From Patiriisocius marinistellae (lineage in GTDB: Bacteria > Bacteroidota > Bacteroidia > Flavobacteriales > Flavobacteriaceae), in assembly GCF_009014635.1 (NCBI RefSeq), contig NZ_BKCF01000007.1:55015-119014 (forward strand): a stretch of DNA of 64,000 bases. The letters run 5' to 3'. A program made the position numbers and the translations under genes. The notes under the pieces were generated by a model. That model searched no databases and was not told the origin of the DNA. It saw only the letters and a list, made by a program, of their open reading frames with translations. Positions 19,501-26,916 of this stretch are shown piece after piece; position 1 is the stretch's first letter; each line of letters begins with the position of its first letter.

Positions 19501-19611
19501 AATTTTGCTGATTTTCCAGAAGTAGTTGCTGAGGCACAAAAGGAACTTGCAACAATTAAAACAGCAGAGTCTAAAACAAATTCTTCGGTTGAAGCACCAG
19601 AGAAAAATTAA
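16588..19611 (+). CDS. Exported large tetratricopeptide repeat protein
   Basis: A 1007-residue protein with a signal peptide (residues 1-20, ending TTFA before QQ) and TPR-like helical repeats over almost the whole length; repeated cores such as YYQLGYAYYKQAKYAEAVGEF, FLRLGDSYFVTSKYWPAMEN and YYLGYIAYEGDDYEEANELF are evident. It resembles periplasmic TPR scaffolds of Bacteroidota (YbgF/BamD-like repeats, but far longer). The gene for an outer-membrane beta-barrel starts 69 bp downstream on the same strand, suggesting that the TPR protein works with that barrel at the outer membrane. Binding partner and exact function cannot be read from the sequence. Confidence 0.87.
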   Translation: MLKNLIAFSLFLALSTTTFAQQTASFTNELVEFNQAVELYNNDQYLAAQSQFSKVKQTTDSESVESDCAYYIANCAVRLNQQDADQLMTSFVSNYPTSVKRNSAYIDVANYYFENGKYSYARKWYDKVDTSGLSGGERDRFNFNNGYAYFKSNEFTQAKKYFNQVNTSQKYGSQAKYYLGYIAYEGDDYEEANELFEEVKDEERYSKDMSYYQADMNFKLGKFDKAIELGAAQFDRSSPKEKSELSKIIGESYFNLGQYAEAIPYLKEYKGQRGRWNNTDYYQLGYAYYKQAKYAEAVGEFNKIVDGNNAVSQNAYYHLAESYLKLDQKQQALNAFKNASEMDFSSEIKEDAWLNYAKISYEIGNSYQSVPQVLLSFIEEYPDNKNNTALKDLLIDSYITSKNYSEAMQLLENNSSFENKLAYQKVAFYRGIEVYNESNYQEAKSFFKKSLKEPRDPKFTARATYWNAESDFQLSNFEEAALGYKQFMQLPGAVGTQEYINSGYNLGYNYFKLKDYDKAIENFKKYTTSSSADKARKKDAFLRLGDSYFVTSKYWPAMENYNKSIELSNSDNDYAAFQKAISYGFVDRTEDKIKGLESYGNSYPKSIYKDDALYELANTYLAQNRNADATRTYRKLVKEQPKSSYVSKALLKQALILDNDGKSNEALSLFKMVASDYPSTPEAMQAVGSAKIIFIDQGRVDDYATWVNTLDFVDIEDAELDDATYQAAEQPYLQNDVSQAIKRFEAYLEQFPSGQHAMKAHFYLGEMHFGNEDGVKAIPHFKFVVDKERNEFTEQALARISEVYLAQKDYQNALSYLARLETEADFPQNIIFAQTNSMKASYELKNYTQAVAYADKVLQNSKIDNSIKSDAQIIIARSAIKTDNEAKAKTAYAEVAKIATGQLAAEALYYEAYFKNKDGKFESSNQSVQKLAKDYSGYKLFGAKGLLIMAKNFYGLGDAYQATYILDSVITNFADFPEVVAEAQKELATIKTAESKTNSSVEAPEKN

Positions 19612-19680
19612 ACAAAATTGTTTGCACCCCACATATTTCCGAAGTAAAACAACAAAAAGCAACCTAAATAATACCATTGT

Positions 19681-21462
19681 ATGACAAGTACAACTTTTAT
19701 AATAAAATCAATTTTTAAAAGCTTAAATAATCAAAATGTATTGTTATTGATTATAGCATTCATTTGTACGTTTCCTATTATAGCGCAAGAAGATGATGAT
19801 CCGCTAGGGACTGAAGTGGTTAATATTGTTAAGCCATACACGCCTACAATTAGTGATGCATTTAAGATTAAAGAAACACCAGTTTTAAATGACTCCATAA
19901 GTGAACAAAAAAAACAAGTAGAGTACAGTATTTTCTCAGTGCCTGTGGCTTCAACATTTACACCGTCAAAAGGAAAAGCGCAAACAGTTGAAAAAGCAAA
20001 GAAGATAAAATTGTTTGATAATTATGCAACGTTAGGTTTTGGAAACTACACTACTGTTTTAGGCGAATTATATAGTAATTTTCAATTGAGCCGTACAGAT
20101 AATGTAGGAGTCTTTTTTAGTCATAACAGCGCAATGGGAGATATTGATGATGTAAAAGCCTCAACAGATTTTTTTGACACGCAATTAGATTTAAGCTATA
20201 GTAGCCGCCAGCGAGATGCCTCTTATGGATTAGATGTGGGAGTAGAGCATCAATCATATAACTGGTATGGTATAAATGATGCTTTCAATTTTCAACCAGA
20301 TGCTTTTTTTGATGATACAGATTTTGTTCAAAACTATTTTAGCGGTTACATAGGTGGAACTATTGATGTTGAAAATTCGTTTTTTGATAAGGCAACTGCA
20401 AAACTTAGATACTTGAGCGATAGTTATGAGTCATCTGAAATTAATTTTACCGCCATGCCAGAGTTTGCATTCCCCGTAGCAGACAATAAGTTTAAAATAG
20501 GAATAGATTTAGATTATTTAAGCGGCAGTTTCTATGAAGGGTTGTTTGACTCAGAAACACAGAATTATAGTCAGTTTAACGCGGGGATTCTTCCATCAAT
20601 TGATATTATTACAGATGATTTATCGCTATCACTTGGCGCAAAAGTTTATGTGGGGATGGATACAGAGAATAGCGAGACAGATTTTTATGTGTACCCTAAT
20701 GTTTTAGCTTCCTATAGTGTTGTTGATGAGTTGGTAATTGCATATGCTGGGATTGAAGGAGGTTTAACACAAAATACTTTTTATGATTTTAAAGAAGTTA
20801 ATCCATTTATATCTCCCACGCTAAATATTGCTCCCACGAGCAAAAACTATGATGCATTTTTGGGGTTAAAAGGAAAGTTGTCAAGCGCCATTGCTTATAA
20901 TGTGCGAGGGAGTTACAGTAATGAAAATGACAAAAGCTTGTTTAAGGCAAACTCATATACACCATCGCCATTAGACACTGAAGGCTATAAATATGGAAAT
21001 TCTTTTAATGTTATTTATGATGATATAAACACATTAAGTTTTTTTGGGGAATTAAAGGCCGAAATTTCTCCCAATTTCAATATAGGTGTTAATGGAACTT
21101 TTAATAGTTATAACACAGATAACCAACAAGAAGCTTGGAACCTCCCATCATTACAAGCAACAGTATTTAGTACATTTAATATTACAGAAGCATTGTACGG
21201 AGGTGTTTCATTGTTTTATGTAGGAGAACGTAAAGATTTTGATGATAATTTATTGATTGATAATATTGTTGCTGATAGCGGCGTAGTAACTCTAGATGGG
21301 TATGTGGATGCTAATGTGCATGTAGGATATCGCTTGAGTGAGCGCTTATCAATCTTTATGAAAGGTAGTAATTTAATAGGTGGAAACTATGAAAAGTGGT
21401 ACAATTACCCCGTTCAAGGAATTCAAGTATTAGGTGGTGCAACATATAAATTTGATTGGTAA
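19681..21462 (+). CDS. Outer-membrane beta-barrel protein (TonB-receptor-like barrel without obvious plug)
   Basis: A 593-residue protein with an N-terminal signal (LLLIIAFICTFPIIAQ). From about residue 115 it consists of alternating amphipathic strands with aromatic girdle residues (YATLGFGNYTTVLGELYSNF and similar) and ends in YKFDW, a barrel-type C-terminal aromatic. An N-terminal plug domain with the usual TonB-box/plug motifs is not evident; residues 40-110 (LGTEVVNIVKPYTPTISDAF) form a short conserved periplasmic region instead. Such proteins are often annotated as TonB-dependent receptors on barrel similarity alone. It is probably co-transcribed with the upstream TPR protein. The last codons are partly duplicated just downstream (21470-21488). 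Confidence 0.78.
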   Translation: MTSTTFIIKSIFKSLNNQNVLLLIIAFICTFPIIAQEDDDPLGTEVVNIVKPYTPTISDAFKIKETPVLNDSISEQKKQVEYSIFSVPVASTFTPSKGKAQTVEKAKKIKLFDNYATLGFGNYTTVLGELYSNFQLSRTDNVGVFFSHNSAMGDIDDVKASTDFFDTQLDLSYSSRQRDASYGLDVGVEHQSYNWYGINDAFNFQPDAFFDDTDFVQNYFSGYIGGTIDVENSFFDKATAKLRYLSDSYESSEINFTAMPEFAFPVADNKFKIGIDLDYLSGSFYEGLFDSETQNYSQFNAGILPSIDIITDDLSLSLGAKVYVGMDTENSETDFYVYPNVLASYSVVDELVIAYAGIEGGLTQNTFYDFKEVNPFISPTLNIAPTSKNYDAFLGLKGKLSSAIAYNVRGSYSNENDKSLFKANSYTPSPLDTEGYKYGNSFNVIYDDINTLSFFGELKAEISPNFNIGVNGTFNSYNTDNQQEAWNLPSLQATVFSTFNITEALYGGVSLFYVGERKDFDDNLLIDNIVADSGVVTLDGYVDANVHVGYRLSERLSIFMKGSNLIGGNYEKWYNYPVQGIQVLGGATYKFDW

Positions 21463-21488
21463 TAAGATCATAAATTTAGATTGGTAAT
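21446..21488 (+). repeat. Imperfect direct duplication of the barrel gene's last codons
   Basis: ATAAATTTGATTGGTAAT (21446-21463, encoding YKFDW and the stop) is followed six bases later by ATAAATTTAGATTGGTAAT (21470-21488), the same word with one inserted A. It looks like a short tandem duplication of the 3' end that decayed outside the coding region. Confidence 0.6.
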
Positions 21489-21494
21489 CTATAT

Positions 21495-21540
21495 AATGCT
21501 TCTTTCAGATTTCGATTTCTGGAGGGAGCATTTTTTATTT
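21495..21540 (+). terminator. Rho-independent terminator after the barrel gene
   Basis: AATGCTTCTTTCAG (21495-21508) pairs with CTGGAGGGAGCATT (21519-21532) through a 14-bp stem that uses several G-U pairs, with a 10-base loop, and is followed by a run of Ts (TTTTATTTT). Placement 32 bp after the barrel stop fits the end of the TPR/barrel operon. Confidence 0.65.
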
Positions 21541-21603
21541 TCTCTCTTCGGAAATTTGCTTCGATGTATTCCTTATTTTTACCAAAACTGAAAACTAAAA
21601 TTT

Positions 21604-23235
21604 ATGAAGCCTTTATACCTTCTACTTTCAATCTTACTATTTGTAAACTGCGCCCCTGATAAAATTGATGCAGATTTATTAGTTAAAAATGCAAATATCT
21701 ACACAGTTAATGAGTCCTTTGATACTGCAAATTCATTTGTTGTAAAAGATGGAAAAATATTAGAAATAGGTATTAAGCCAGAACTGGAACTTAAATACAG
21801 CGTTACCGAAACGTTTGATGCAGGTGGAAAAACAATTGTCCCAGGACTTATTGATGCGCACGCACATTTATATAATTTAGGGAGGTCTATGCAACGTGTA
21901 AATCTAGTAGGTACTACCAGTTATAAAGACGTCTTAGAAAGGGTTGTCACATTTCAGAAAGAAAAAGAAACAGATTTTATTTTAGGTAGAGGTTGGGACC
22001 AAAACGATTGGCCAATTAAAGAGTTTCCTACAAATATTGAATTAGATTCATTGTTTCCTAATACACCAGTAGCATTAACTCGTATTGACGGTCATGCAAT
22101 GGTAGCAAACTCAAAAGCATTAGCACTTGCAGGTATTACTAAAAAAACTAAAGTTCCCGGTGGAGAGGTTGAGGTTTTTGACGGAAAATTAACAGGATTG
22201 CTTATTGATACTCCTATGGAGTTAGTAAGAAAAGTAGTTCCTAAGCCTAGCATTGAGATGATTGAAAGTGCACTAACTCAAGCTGAGGAGGTTTGCCTTT
22301 CCTATGGCTTAACAACACTAGATGACGCTGGTCTTTCTATTGAGGTCATAAATGCTATTGATGCTCTCCAAAAAAACGGAAAACTTGATTTAAGAGTATA
22401 TGCTATGGTAAGCAACACTCCTGAGGACTTAAATCATTTTCTACCCAATGGGATTATTAAAACAGATAGGCTAAATGTACGCTCTGTTAAGGTATATGCA
22501 GATGGAGCATTAGGCTCTCGTGGTGCTGCAATGCGTGAAAGTTATAGTGATGTTGAAAATCATTTTGGTGCGATGATTACACCAGCAGCACAATTGGACT
22601 CTCTAGCTTCGGCTATTGCGGCAGCAGGTTATCAAATGAATACGCATGCCATAGGAGACTCTGCAAATGTAGCTGTTCTTAGAGCTTATAAAAAAGCACT
22701 TGAAGGAAAAGAAGATGCTCGCTGGAGAGTAGAGCATGCACAAATTGTAACACCTATTGACTTTAAAGATTTTTCTAAAAACATCATCCCATCAATACAA
22801 CCCACTCACGCTACCAGCGATATGTATTGGGCAGAAGATAGAGTAGGTGCAGAACGCATTAAAGGTGCCTATGCATATAAAACATTATTAAATAATGCAG
22901 GGATTGTAGCTTTAGGAACAGATTTTCCAGTAGAACAAGTAAACCCAATGCTTACGTTTTATGCGGCAGTAGCAAGAAAAGATTTAGATAATTATCCTGA
23001 TGATGGTTTTAGAAAAGAAGACGCTTTGAGTCGTGAAGAAGCATTAAGAGGAATGACTATTTGGGCAGCCTACGCAAACTTTGAAGAAAATGAAAAAGGG
23101 AGTATTGAAAAAGGCAAGTTTGCAGATTTTACAGTGCTTGATCGAAACATAATGGAAATACCAGAAGATAGTATCCCTAAAACGATGACGATAGCAACTT
23201 TTATAAATGGAAAAAAAGTGTTTACTCGAAATTAA
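21604..23235 (+). CDS. Amidohydrolase lipoprotein (YtcJ-like, amidohydrolase family 3)
   Basis: A 543-residue metal-dependent hydrolase. MKPLYLLLSILLFVNCAPD is an SPII signal with lipobox Cys17, so the protein is a lipoprotein. The TIM-barrel motifs are visible: VPGLIDAHAHLYNLG (HxH metal site), YADGALGSRGAAM, MNTHAIGDSANVAV, RVEHAQIV and GTDFPVEQ, the last with the metal-ligand Asp. This pattern fits the YtcJ/exoenzyme-regulatory AepA branch of amidohydrolases, which act on amide bonds of unknown natural substrates. It stands alone between a terminator and a convergent lipoprotein gene three bases downstream. Confidence 0.87.
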   Translation: MKPLYLLLSILLFVNCAPDKIDADLLVKNANIYTVNESFDTANSFVVKDGKILEIGIKPELELKYSVTETFDAGGKTIVPGLIDAHAHLYNLGRSMQRVNLVGTTSYKDVLERVVTFQKEKETDFILGRGWDQNDWPIKEFPTNIELDSLFPNTPVALTRIDGHAMVANSKALALAGITKKTKVPGGEVEVFDGKLTGLLIDTPMELVRKVVPKPSIEMIESALTQAEEVCLSYGLTTLDDAGLSIEVINAIDALQKNGKLDLRVYAMVSNTPEDLNHFLPNGIIKTDRLNVRSVKVYADGALGSRGAAMRESYSDVENHFGAMITPAAQLDSLASAIAAAGYQMNTHAIGDSANVAVLRAYKKALEGKEDARWRVEHAQIVTPIDFKDFSKNIIPSIQPTHATSDMYWAEDRVGAERIKGAYAYKTLLNNAGIVALGTDFPVEQVNPMLTFYAAVARKDLDNYPDDGFRKEDALSREEALRGMTIWAAYANFEENEKGSIEKGKFADFTVLDRNIMEIPEDSIPKTMTIATFINGKKVFTRN

Positions 23236-23238
23236 ACT

Positions 23239-23937
23239 TTACTGATCCCTAAAATCTTCTTCACGGAGAAAAATATCAAATTGAGTAGCAGAAGTAGTGT
23301 TTGTTTCAGGAATAATTACTTCTGCTATTTGATAGTCACCAGTCAACGTATCTCTTCGAGTAAACCGAATTAATTCGGAAGTGTTTTTGTCAGTATATAT
23401 GCTTCTAGAGTAATCAACATCTACAAATTTTAATTTATTCAACTCGCCAAGTCCAGTATATTCTGGACGCATTCTTATTGGTGTATATTGAACATCAGTA
23501 TCAAGTTTTACTGTGAGGTTCATTGGATAAAGGTGTAATAGCCTAAAATCAAATTGTAAATCTTCACCTAATTCATCAAACTCTATAGAACTTGACTCTA
23601 TGGCATAAATTGAATCGTTAGTAATTGCTGTAATATAATATGTATCGCCCAATCCACTATTTGTGAAAGTAACATCATAATTACCATTAGAGTCTGTTGT
23701 GGTAGAATCTATAAATTGAATGAAATCTTCTTGATTACCTGGAGCTATGTTGGGAACATCATTATATTCTGCTATTCTTATTTTTAGATTAGTAACAGGT
23801 ATATTGTTATTAGTATCTAAAACACTTCCGTATAATCTTGTTTCAATACCACCTTCGTCTGTTGTATCTTTAAAACAACTTGATAATAAAGAGGACAAGA
23901 AGAAAACTAGTATGATTTTAAAATATAGGGTGTTCAT
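23239..23937 (-). CDS. Lipoprotein with carboxypeptidase-regulatory-like beta-sandwich
   Basis: A 232-residue protein with signal MNTLYFKIILVFFLSSLLSSCF (lipobox LSSC). Residues about 33-115 (ETRLYGSVLDTNNNIPVTNL and a following SNGNYDVTF) look like a CarboxypepD_reg-like/transthyretin-like domain, common in Bacteroidota surface proteins. The rest is beta-rich without a recognised motif. It lies 20 bp downstream of the metalloprotease lipoprotein gene on the same strand and is probably the second gene of that operon. Function unknown. Confidence 0.75.
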   Translation of the reverse strand: MNTLYFKIILVFFLSSLLSSCFKDTTDEGGIETRLYGSVLDTNNNIPVTNLKIRIAEYNDVPNIAPGNQEDFIQFIDSTTTDSNGNYDVTFTNSGLGDTYYITAITNDSIYAIESSSIEFDELGEDLQFDFRLLHLYPMNLTVKLDTDVQYTPIRMRPEYTGLGELNKLKFVDVDYSRSIYTDKNTSELIRFTRRDTLTGDYQIAEVIIPETNTTSATQFDIFLREEDFRDQ

Positions 23938-23957
23938 ATTTTATTTTTTTAATAATA

Positions 23958-24761
23958 TTATCTACTACCTTTTGCTTGTAAGTCTGCTAGGCATAATTCT
24001 ATATCAAATTCTGGAACATTAGCGCGTTGTCTTAGCATATTTACCATGCGTGTTACGTGTGATCTAGTGATGTTTGATGCTTCAAAAAACATCAAGCAAT
24101 CTTCAATAACACAATGTTTTGGGTGGTCTAAATCTTCGTGTTCTCCATCAATATGGATATCGTCATCTTGTATGTTGACAAGACCTAAAATATGACCAAA
24201 TTCATGATGTAACGTTGTTGATTCTAGCAGGGGTAAAACCTCAGGGTCATCAGCAGTAATATTAACTAGCGTATTTTGATATACTACAACACTCGTATTT
24301 TGATATGCTGTTCCAAGTGTTACTGTAGTGTCTGTGTCATTTTCAGAACTCCCATTTGAGAAAAAAACATACATTGCTATATCATCACCCACTGTGTATT
24401 GTGTGCGAATATTAGTTTCAATATCTCTAATTTCTTGAATAGTAAAGGGTGCTCCTGACTGATTGGGAACTACAGTTTCAATAAAATTAACTCCATCACT
24501 TTTATTAACACGCGCAATAATAAAATCTTTAAAACGATCAAGAGCTTCTTGGGAAGGCTTTTGATTGTTAGTATAAGCAAGTTCAACCGTTAAACTTTTA
24601 AAAGTTGCATTTGATAGAATATCTTCGGCTGAGGTACCTAGGGCTTTTAAATTTTGAGCTCTTGGGTCTTCTACGGCATCATTATTGTCATCGTCTTTGC
24701 AAGCAGTAAAAGCTACTGTTACAAAAAAGAGGATAGAGAATGTTAATTTAAATCCTTTCAT
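23958..24761 (-). CDS. Lipoprotein zinc metalloprotease (HEFGH)
   Basis: A 267-residue protein. I start it at the second Met (24761, MKGFKLTFSILFFVTVAFTACK) because that gives a clean SPII signal with lipobox FTAC and because a TATGTTTG -7 box (24782-24789) overlaps the earlier ATG at 24788, which therefore cannot be in the mRNA. The motif TLHHEFGHILGLVNI contains the gluzincin/metzincin zinc site HEFGHxxG, and HCVIEDCLMF lies where a Met-turn would be expected. The enzyme is likely active on the cell surface or in the periplasm. It is transcribed ahead of the 23239-23937 lipoprotein. Confidence 0.82.
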   Translation of the reverse strand: MKGFKLTFSILFFVTVAFTACKDDDNNDAVEDPRAQNLKALGTSAEDILSNATFKSLTVELAYTNNQKPSQEALDRFKDFIIARVNKSDGVNFIETVVPNQSGAPFTIQEIRDIETNIRTQYTVGDDIAMYVFFSNGSSENDTDTTVTLGTAYQNTSVVVYQNTLVNITADDPEVLPLLESTTLHHEFGHILGLVNIQDDDIHIDGEHEDLDHPKHCVIEDCLMFFEASNITRSHVTRMVNMLRQRANVPEFDIELCLADLQAKGSR

Positions 24762-24781
24762 TGTATAAATTTGTATTTTAG

Positions 24782-24789
24782 CAAACATA
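24782..24789 (-). promoter_or_regulatory. Candidate -7 box of the metalloprotease lipoprotein promoter
   Basis: On the minus strand this reads TATGTTTG, a perfect TANNTTTG match, ending 20 bases before the ATG at 24761. It also overlaps an upstream in-frame ATG (24788), which decides in favour of the downstream start. On the plus strand TAAATTTG at 24766-24773 could serve the divergent DUF2059 gene. Confidence 0.5.
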
Positions 24790-24805
24790 ACTTTTTCAAC
24801 GCATT

Positions 24806-25342
24806 ATGAACGTACGGTATTTATTTTTAACGGTTTTTTTAACCATTTGTTTTTCAGCAACAGCACAAAAAAACGATTTTCAGCAAGAAGTAATCAACTA
24901 CTTAACTACTAATGGTACGGTAAAACAGTATGAAAGCGTATTTGATGATATGTTTGTTGTAATTAAACAACAATTTTCTGGTGCAAACATACCAGAGACT
25001 GAATGGGCAAATTTGAAAAACTCAAAATCTAAAGATGTAGATATGGCTATACGTATGTTTGCGTCTGCATATAGAAAGCACTTTACACAAGATCAAATTA
25101 TAGCTATGAATAACTTTTTTGGAACTCCTGCTGGAGTGCAAATGCGTATCAATCCTGAGGCTTTAAACGCAGACCAGCGTAAAGAAGTGAAAGCTTTTTA
25201 TGATAGTGAAGCGGGACAAAATTTAAATAGTGTGAGCGGAGAGTTAACTACAGATGTTTCTCAAATTAGCGAATACTGGAGTAGAGACTTGTTTAATGAA
25301 AAAATGAATGCACTTATTGCAAAGGGCTATTCGCCGCAATAG
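24806..25342 (+). CDS. DUF2059 domain exported protein
   Basis: A 178-residue protein with a signal peptide (LFLTVFLTICFSATAQ). The mid region contains the helical DUF2059 pattern (FTQDQIIAMNNFFGTPAGVQ, in which the phrase on staying within a fraction of tissue length and the FFGTPAG turn are typical). The family is found in periplasmic proteins of Bacteroidota and Proteobacteria; biochemical role unknown. It is divergent from the metalloprotease lipoprotein gene and its 3' end overlaps the convergent methyltransferase gene by 29 bases, which is more than usual. Confidence 0.8.
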   Translation: MNVRYLFLTVFLTICFSATAQKNDFQQEVINYLTTNGTVKQYESVFDDMFVVIKQQFSGANIPETEWANLKNSKSKDVDMAIRMFASAYRKHFTQDQIIAMNNFFGTPAGVQMRINPEALNADQRKEVKAFYDSEAGQNLNSVSGELTTDVSQISEYWSRDLFNEKMNALIAKGYSPQ

Positions 25343-26036
25343 TAAGTCTAGCCAAATAATCAAAATGCTCCCCGTGAGCAATGATTTCAAAATCAAAACC
25401 GTTGCTAGTAGCAGCGGTTTCAAATAAATTTGCATCAAGGTAGAGCCAGTCAAATGGCTCACCTTTTTCTTTTTTATAAGACATTGTAAATGTCAATTCA
25501 CCATAATACCTATCTGATGGAACCCAAATTCCACCATCTTCACCTTCATCAAACATATACTTAATATCACTAGTGTCAATTAAAATTTGACCACCGTCAT
25601 TTAGTAACGTCCTTAAATGTTGTAAATATTTTGACACATTGCTGAGTTGGCTAAATATACCAGTCCCATTCATTATTAGTAAAATAGTGTCAAAAGTCTC
25701 GTCATTTAGATTAAGTAATTCAATATGTTTTGTACGCTCAACACCTCTCTGTTTTGCTACTTCTATAGCACCTTCGGAAATGTCAATTGCCAAAACATCC
25801 AGTCCTTGATTTTGAAGATACAACGAATGATTTCCGGCGCCGCAGCCTACATCAAGTGTGCTACCTTTAGATAACCTTAGTGCTTGCTGTTCTAATGCTG
25901 GCATCTCTTTAAAATCTCTAAATAGGTATGAAAGAGGCATCTCATCTTCTTCACTAATATTAGTTTCAGTGATAATGTCTTCGGTGTGGTTTCCTTGGAA
26001 ATAATCTAATAGCGCCTTGCCTAGTATATCTTTCAT
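25314..26036 (-). CDS. Class I SAM-dependent methyltransferase
   Basis: A 240-residue Rossmann-fold methyltransferase. STLDVGCGAGNHSLYLQNQG is motif I (SAM binding), LDVLAIDISEGAIEVA provides the acidic residue contacting the ribose, and FDTILLIMNGTGIF is the motif IV region. The substrate is not apparent. The last 29 bases overlap the convergent DUF2059 gene, so the final residues of both proteins are encoded by opposite strands of the same DNA. A copy of the recurrent CTTCGGAAAT word lies inside the gene (25772). Confidence 0.87.
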   Translation of the reverse strand: MKDILGKALLDYFQGNHTEDIITETNISEEDEMPLSYLFRDFKEMPALEQQALRLSKGSTLDVGCGAGNHSLYLQNQGLDVLAIDISEGAIEVAKQRGVERTKHIELLNLNDETFDTILLIMNGTGIFSQLSNVSKYLQHLRTLLNDGGQILIDTSDIKYMFDEGEDGGIWVPSDRYYGELTFTMSYKKEKGEPFDWLYLDANLFETAATSNGFDFEIIAHGEHFDYLARLTIAANSPLQ

Positions 26037-26063
26037 TGTTAAAATTTCAGAAAAAATAAACCC

Positions 26064-26091
26064 TTGATTGATTTTTGAAGCTTTACTTTTG
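26064..26091 (+). promoter_or_regulatory. Promoter of the YkgJ-type gene, near-leaderless
   Basis: TTG (26064-26066), 17 bases, then TACTTTTG (26084-26091) matches the flavobacterial -33/-7 pattern. The ATG follows only four bases after the -7 box, so the mRNA would have essentially no 5' leader. Confidence 0.55.
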
Positions 26092-26095
26092 CGTC

Positions 26096-26638
26096 ATGGA
26101 AGAAACGTTACGGGAACTCCCTAAAAAAGCCAAAGATAAACATAACGAGCACAAAAAGTATTTTGCAAAGCTCAAGAAAAAACCACCCAAAAATCTAGAT
26201 AAGATTATGGTGGAATTACACGATGCTGAGTTTGAAAAGACAGATTGTTTAGCATGTGCTAACTGTTGTAAAACAACGAGCCCAATATTTACAACAAAAG
26301 ATATTAATCGTATTGCCAAGCATTTTCGTATTAAAGAGCAACGTTTTATTGAGACCTACCTTAGTGTTGATGAGGACAATTTTCACGTATTGAAGTCTGC
26401 TCCGTGTACTTTTTTAGCAGATGATAATTCCTGCTCCATTTATGATGTACGACCCAAAGCATGCGCCGAATACCCACACACTGACCGTAGAGATTTTCAT
26501 AAAATTAGTGAGATTACTTTAAAAAATACAGCCATTTGCCCTGCAACATTTAATATTGTAGAGGCGATGAAAAAAGCCGTTGATGTGGGAAAAAATCCAA
26601 GAGGTGAGAAACACAGATTTAATGGGGGAAGGCATTAA
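26096..26638 (+). CDS. YkgJ-family cysteine cluster (Fe/Zn-binding) protein
   Basis: A 180-residue protein of the YkgJ/CxxCxxCC family. TDCLACANCCKTTSPIF contains CxxCxxCC, and APCTFLADDNSCSIYDVRPKAC together with AEYP provide the remaining cysteines of the cluster that binds zinc or iron-sulfur. An earlier in-frame ATG (26075) would add MKLYFCV, but it overlaps the promoter -7 box, and MEETLRELPKKAKDKHNEHK is the normal family N terminus. Exact function is unknown; members are sometimes called flagellin-lysine N-methylase-like or zinc/iron-chelating proteins. Confidence 0.86.
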   Translation: MEETLRELPKKAKDKHNEHKKYFAKLKKKPPKNLDKIMVELHDAEFEKTDCLACANCCKTTSPIFTTKDINRIAKHFRIKEQRFIETYLSVDEDNFHVLKSAPCTFLADDNSCSIYDVRPKACAEYPHTDRRDFHKISEITLKNTAICPATFNIVEAMKKAVDVGKNPRGEKHRFNGGRH

Positions 26639-26670
26639 GTTCAAAATCGAATTTAATATAAAAGATTTTT

Positions 26671-26900
26671 TTATTGAATACTATCGTAGATAGTTCTAAT
26701 AATTATTAATAAAAGAAAAATAATTAGAAGTGAAATAAGCAAAACTCCAAAAGCACTCCAAGATATTAAAGCGCCTGCTGTATAGTAGCTGCCATCATAT
26801 TTTTCTTCTAAGATAATGTGTACTTTTTTTTGTTTCGGAATTTAATCCATAAATAAAACCATCCAATTGGATAGTAGATAAAACTAGAAAATAACAGCAT
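26671..26900 (-). pseudogene. Frameshifted small two-TM membrane protein gene
   Basis: On the minus strand ATG at 26900 opens a hydrophobic reading frame (MLLFSSFIYYPIGWFYLWIK) that stops after 30 codons, just past a run of eight A's (plus-strand Ts 26824-26831). In the next frame the sequence continues as VHIILEEKYDGSYYTAGALI and a second strongly hydrophobic helix (FGVLLISLLIIFLLLIII) to TAA at 26671. One extra A in the homopolymer would join them into a 76-residue protein with two membrane helices separated by a charged loop. It begins 16 bp after the NamZ-like gene, in its transcription direction. Alternatives are a sequencing error in the A8 run or ribosomal/polymerase slippage; the family is not recognised. 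Confidence 0.65.
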
Positions 26901-26916
26901 AAGTTTTTTTAAAAGA

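Noticed and set aside
24762..24788. Longer start of the metalloprotease lipoprotein at 24788
   Set aside because: This ATG lies in the candidate -7 promoter box; the shorter form gives a clean lipoprotein signal.
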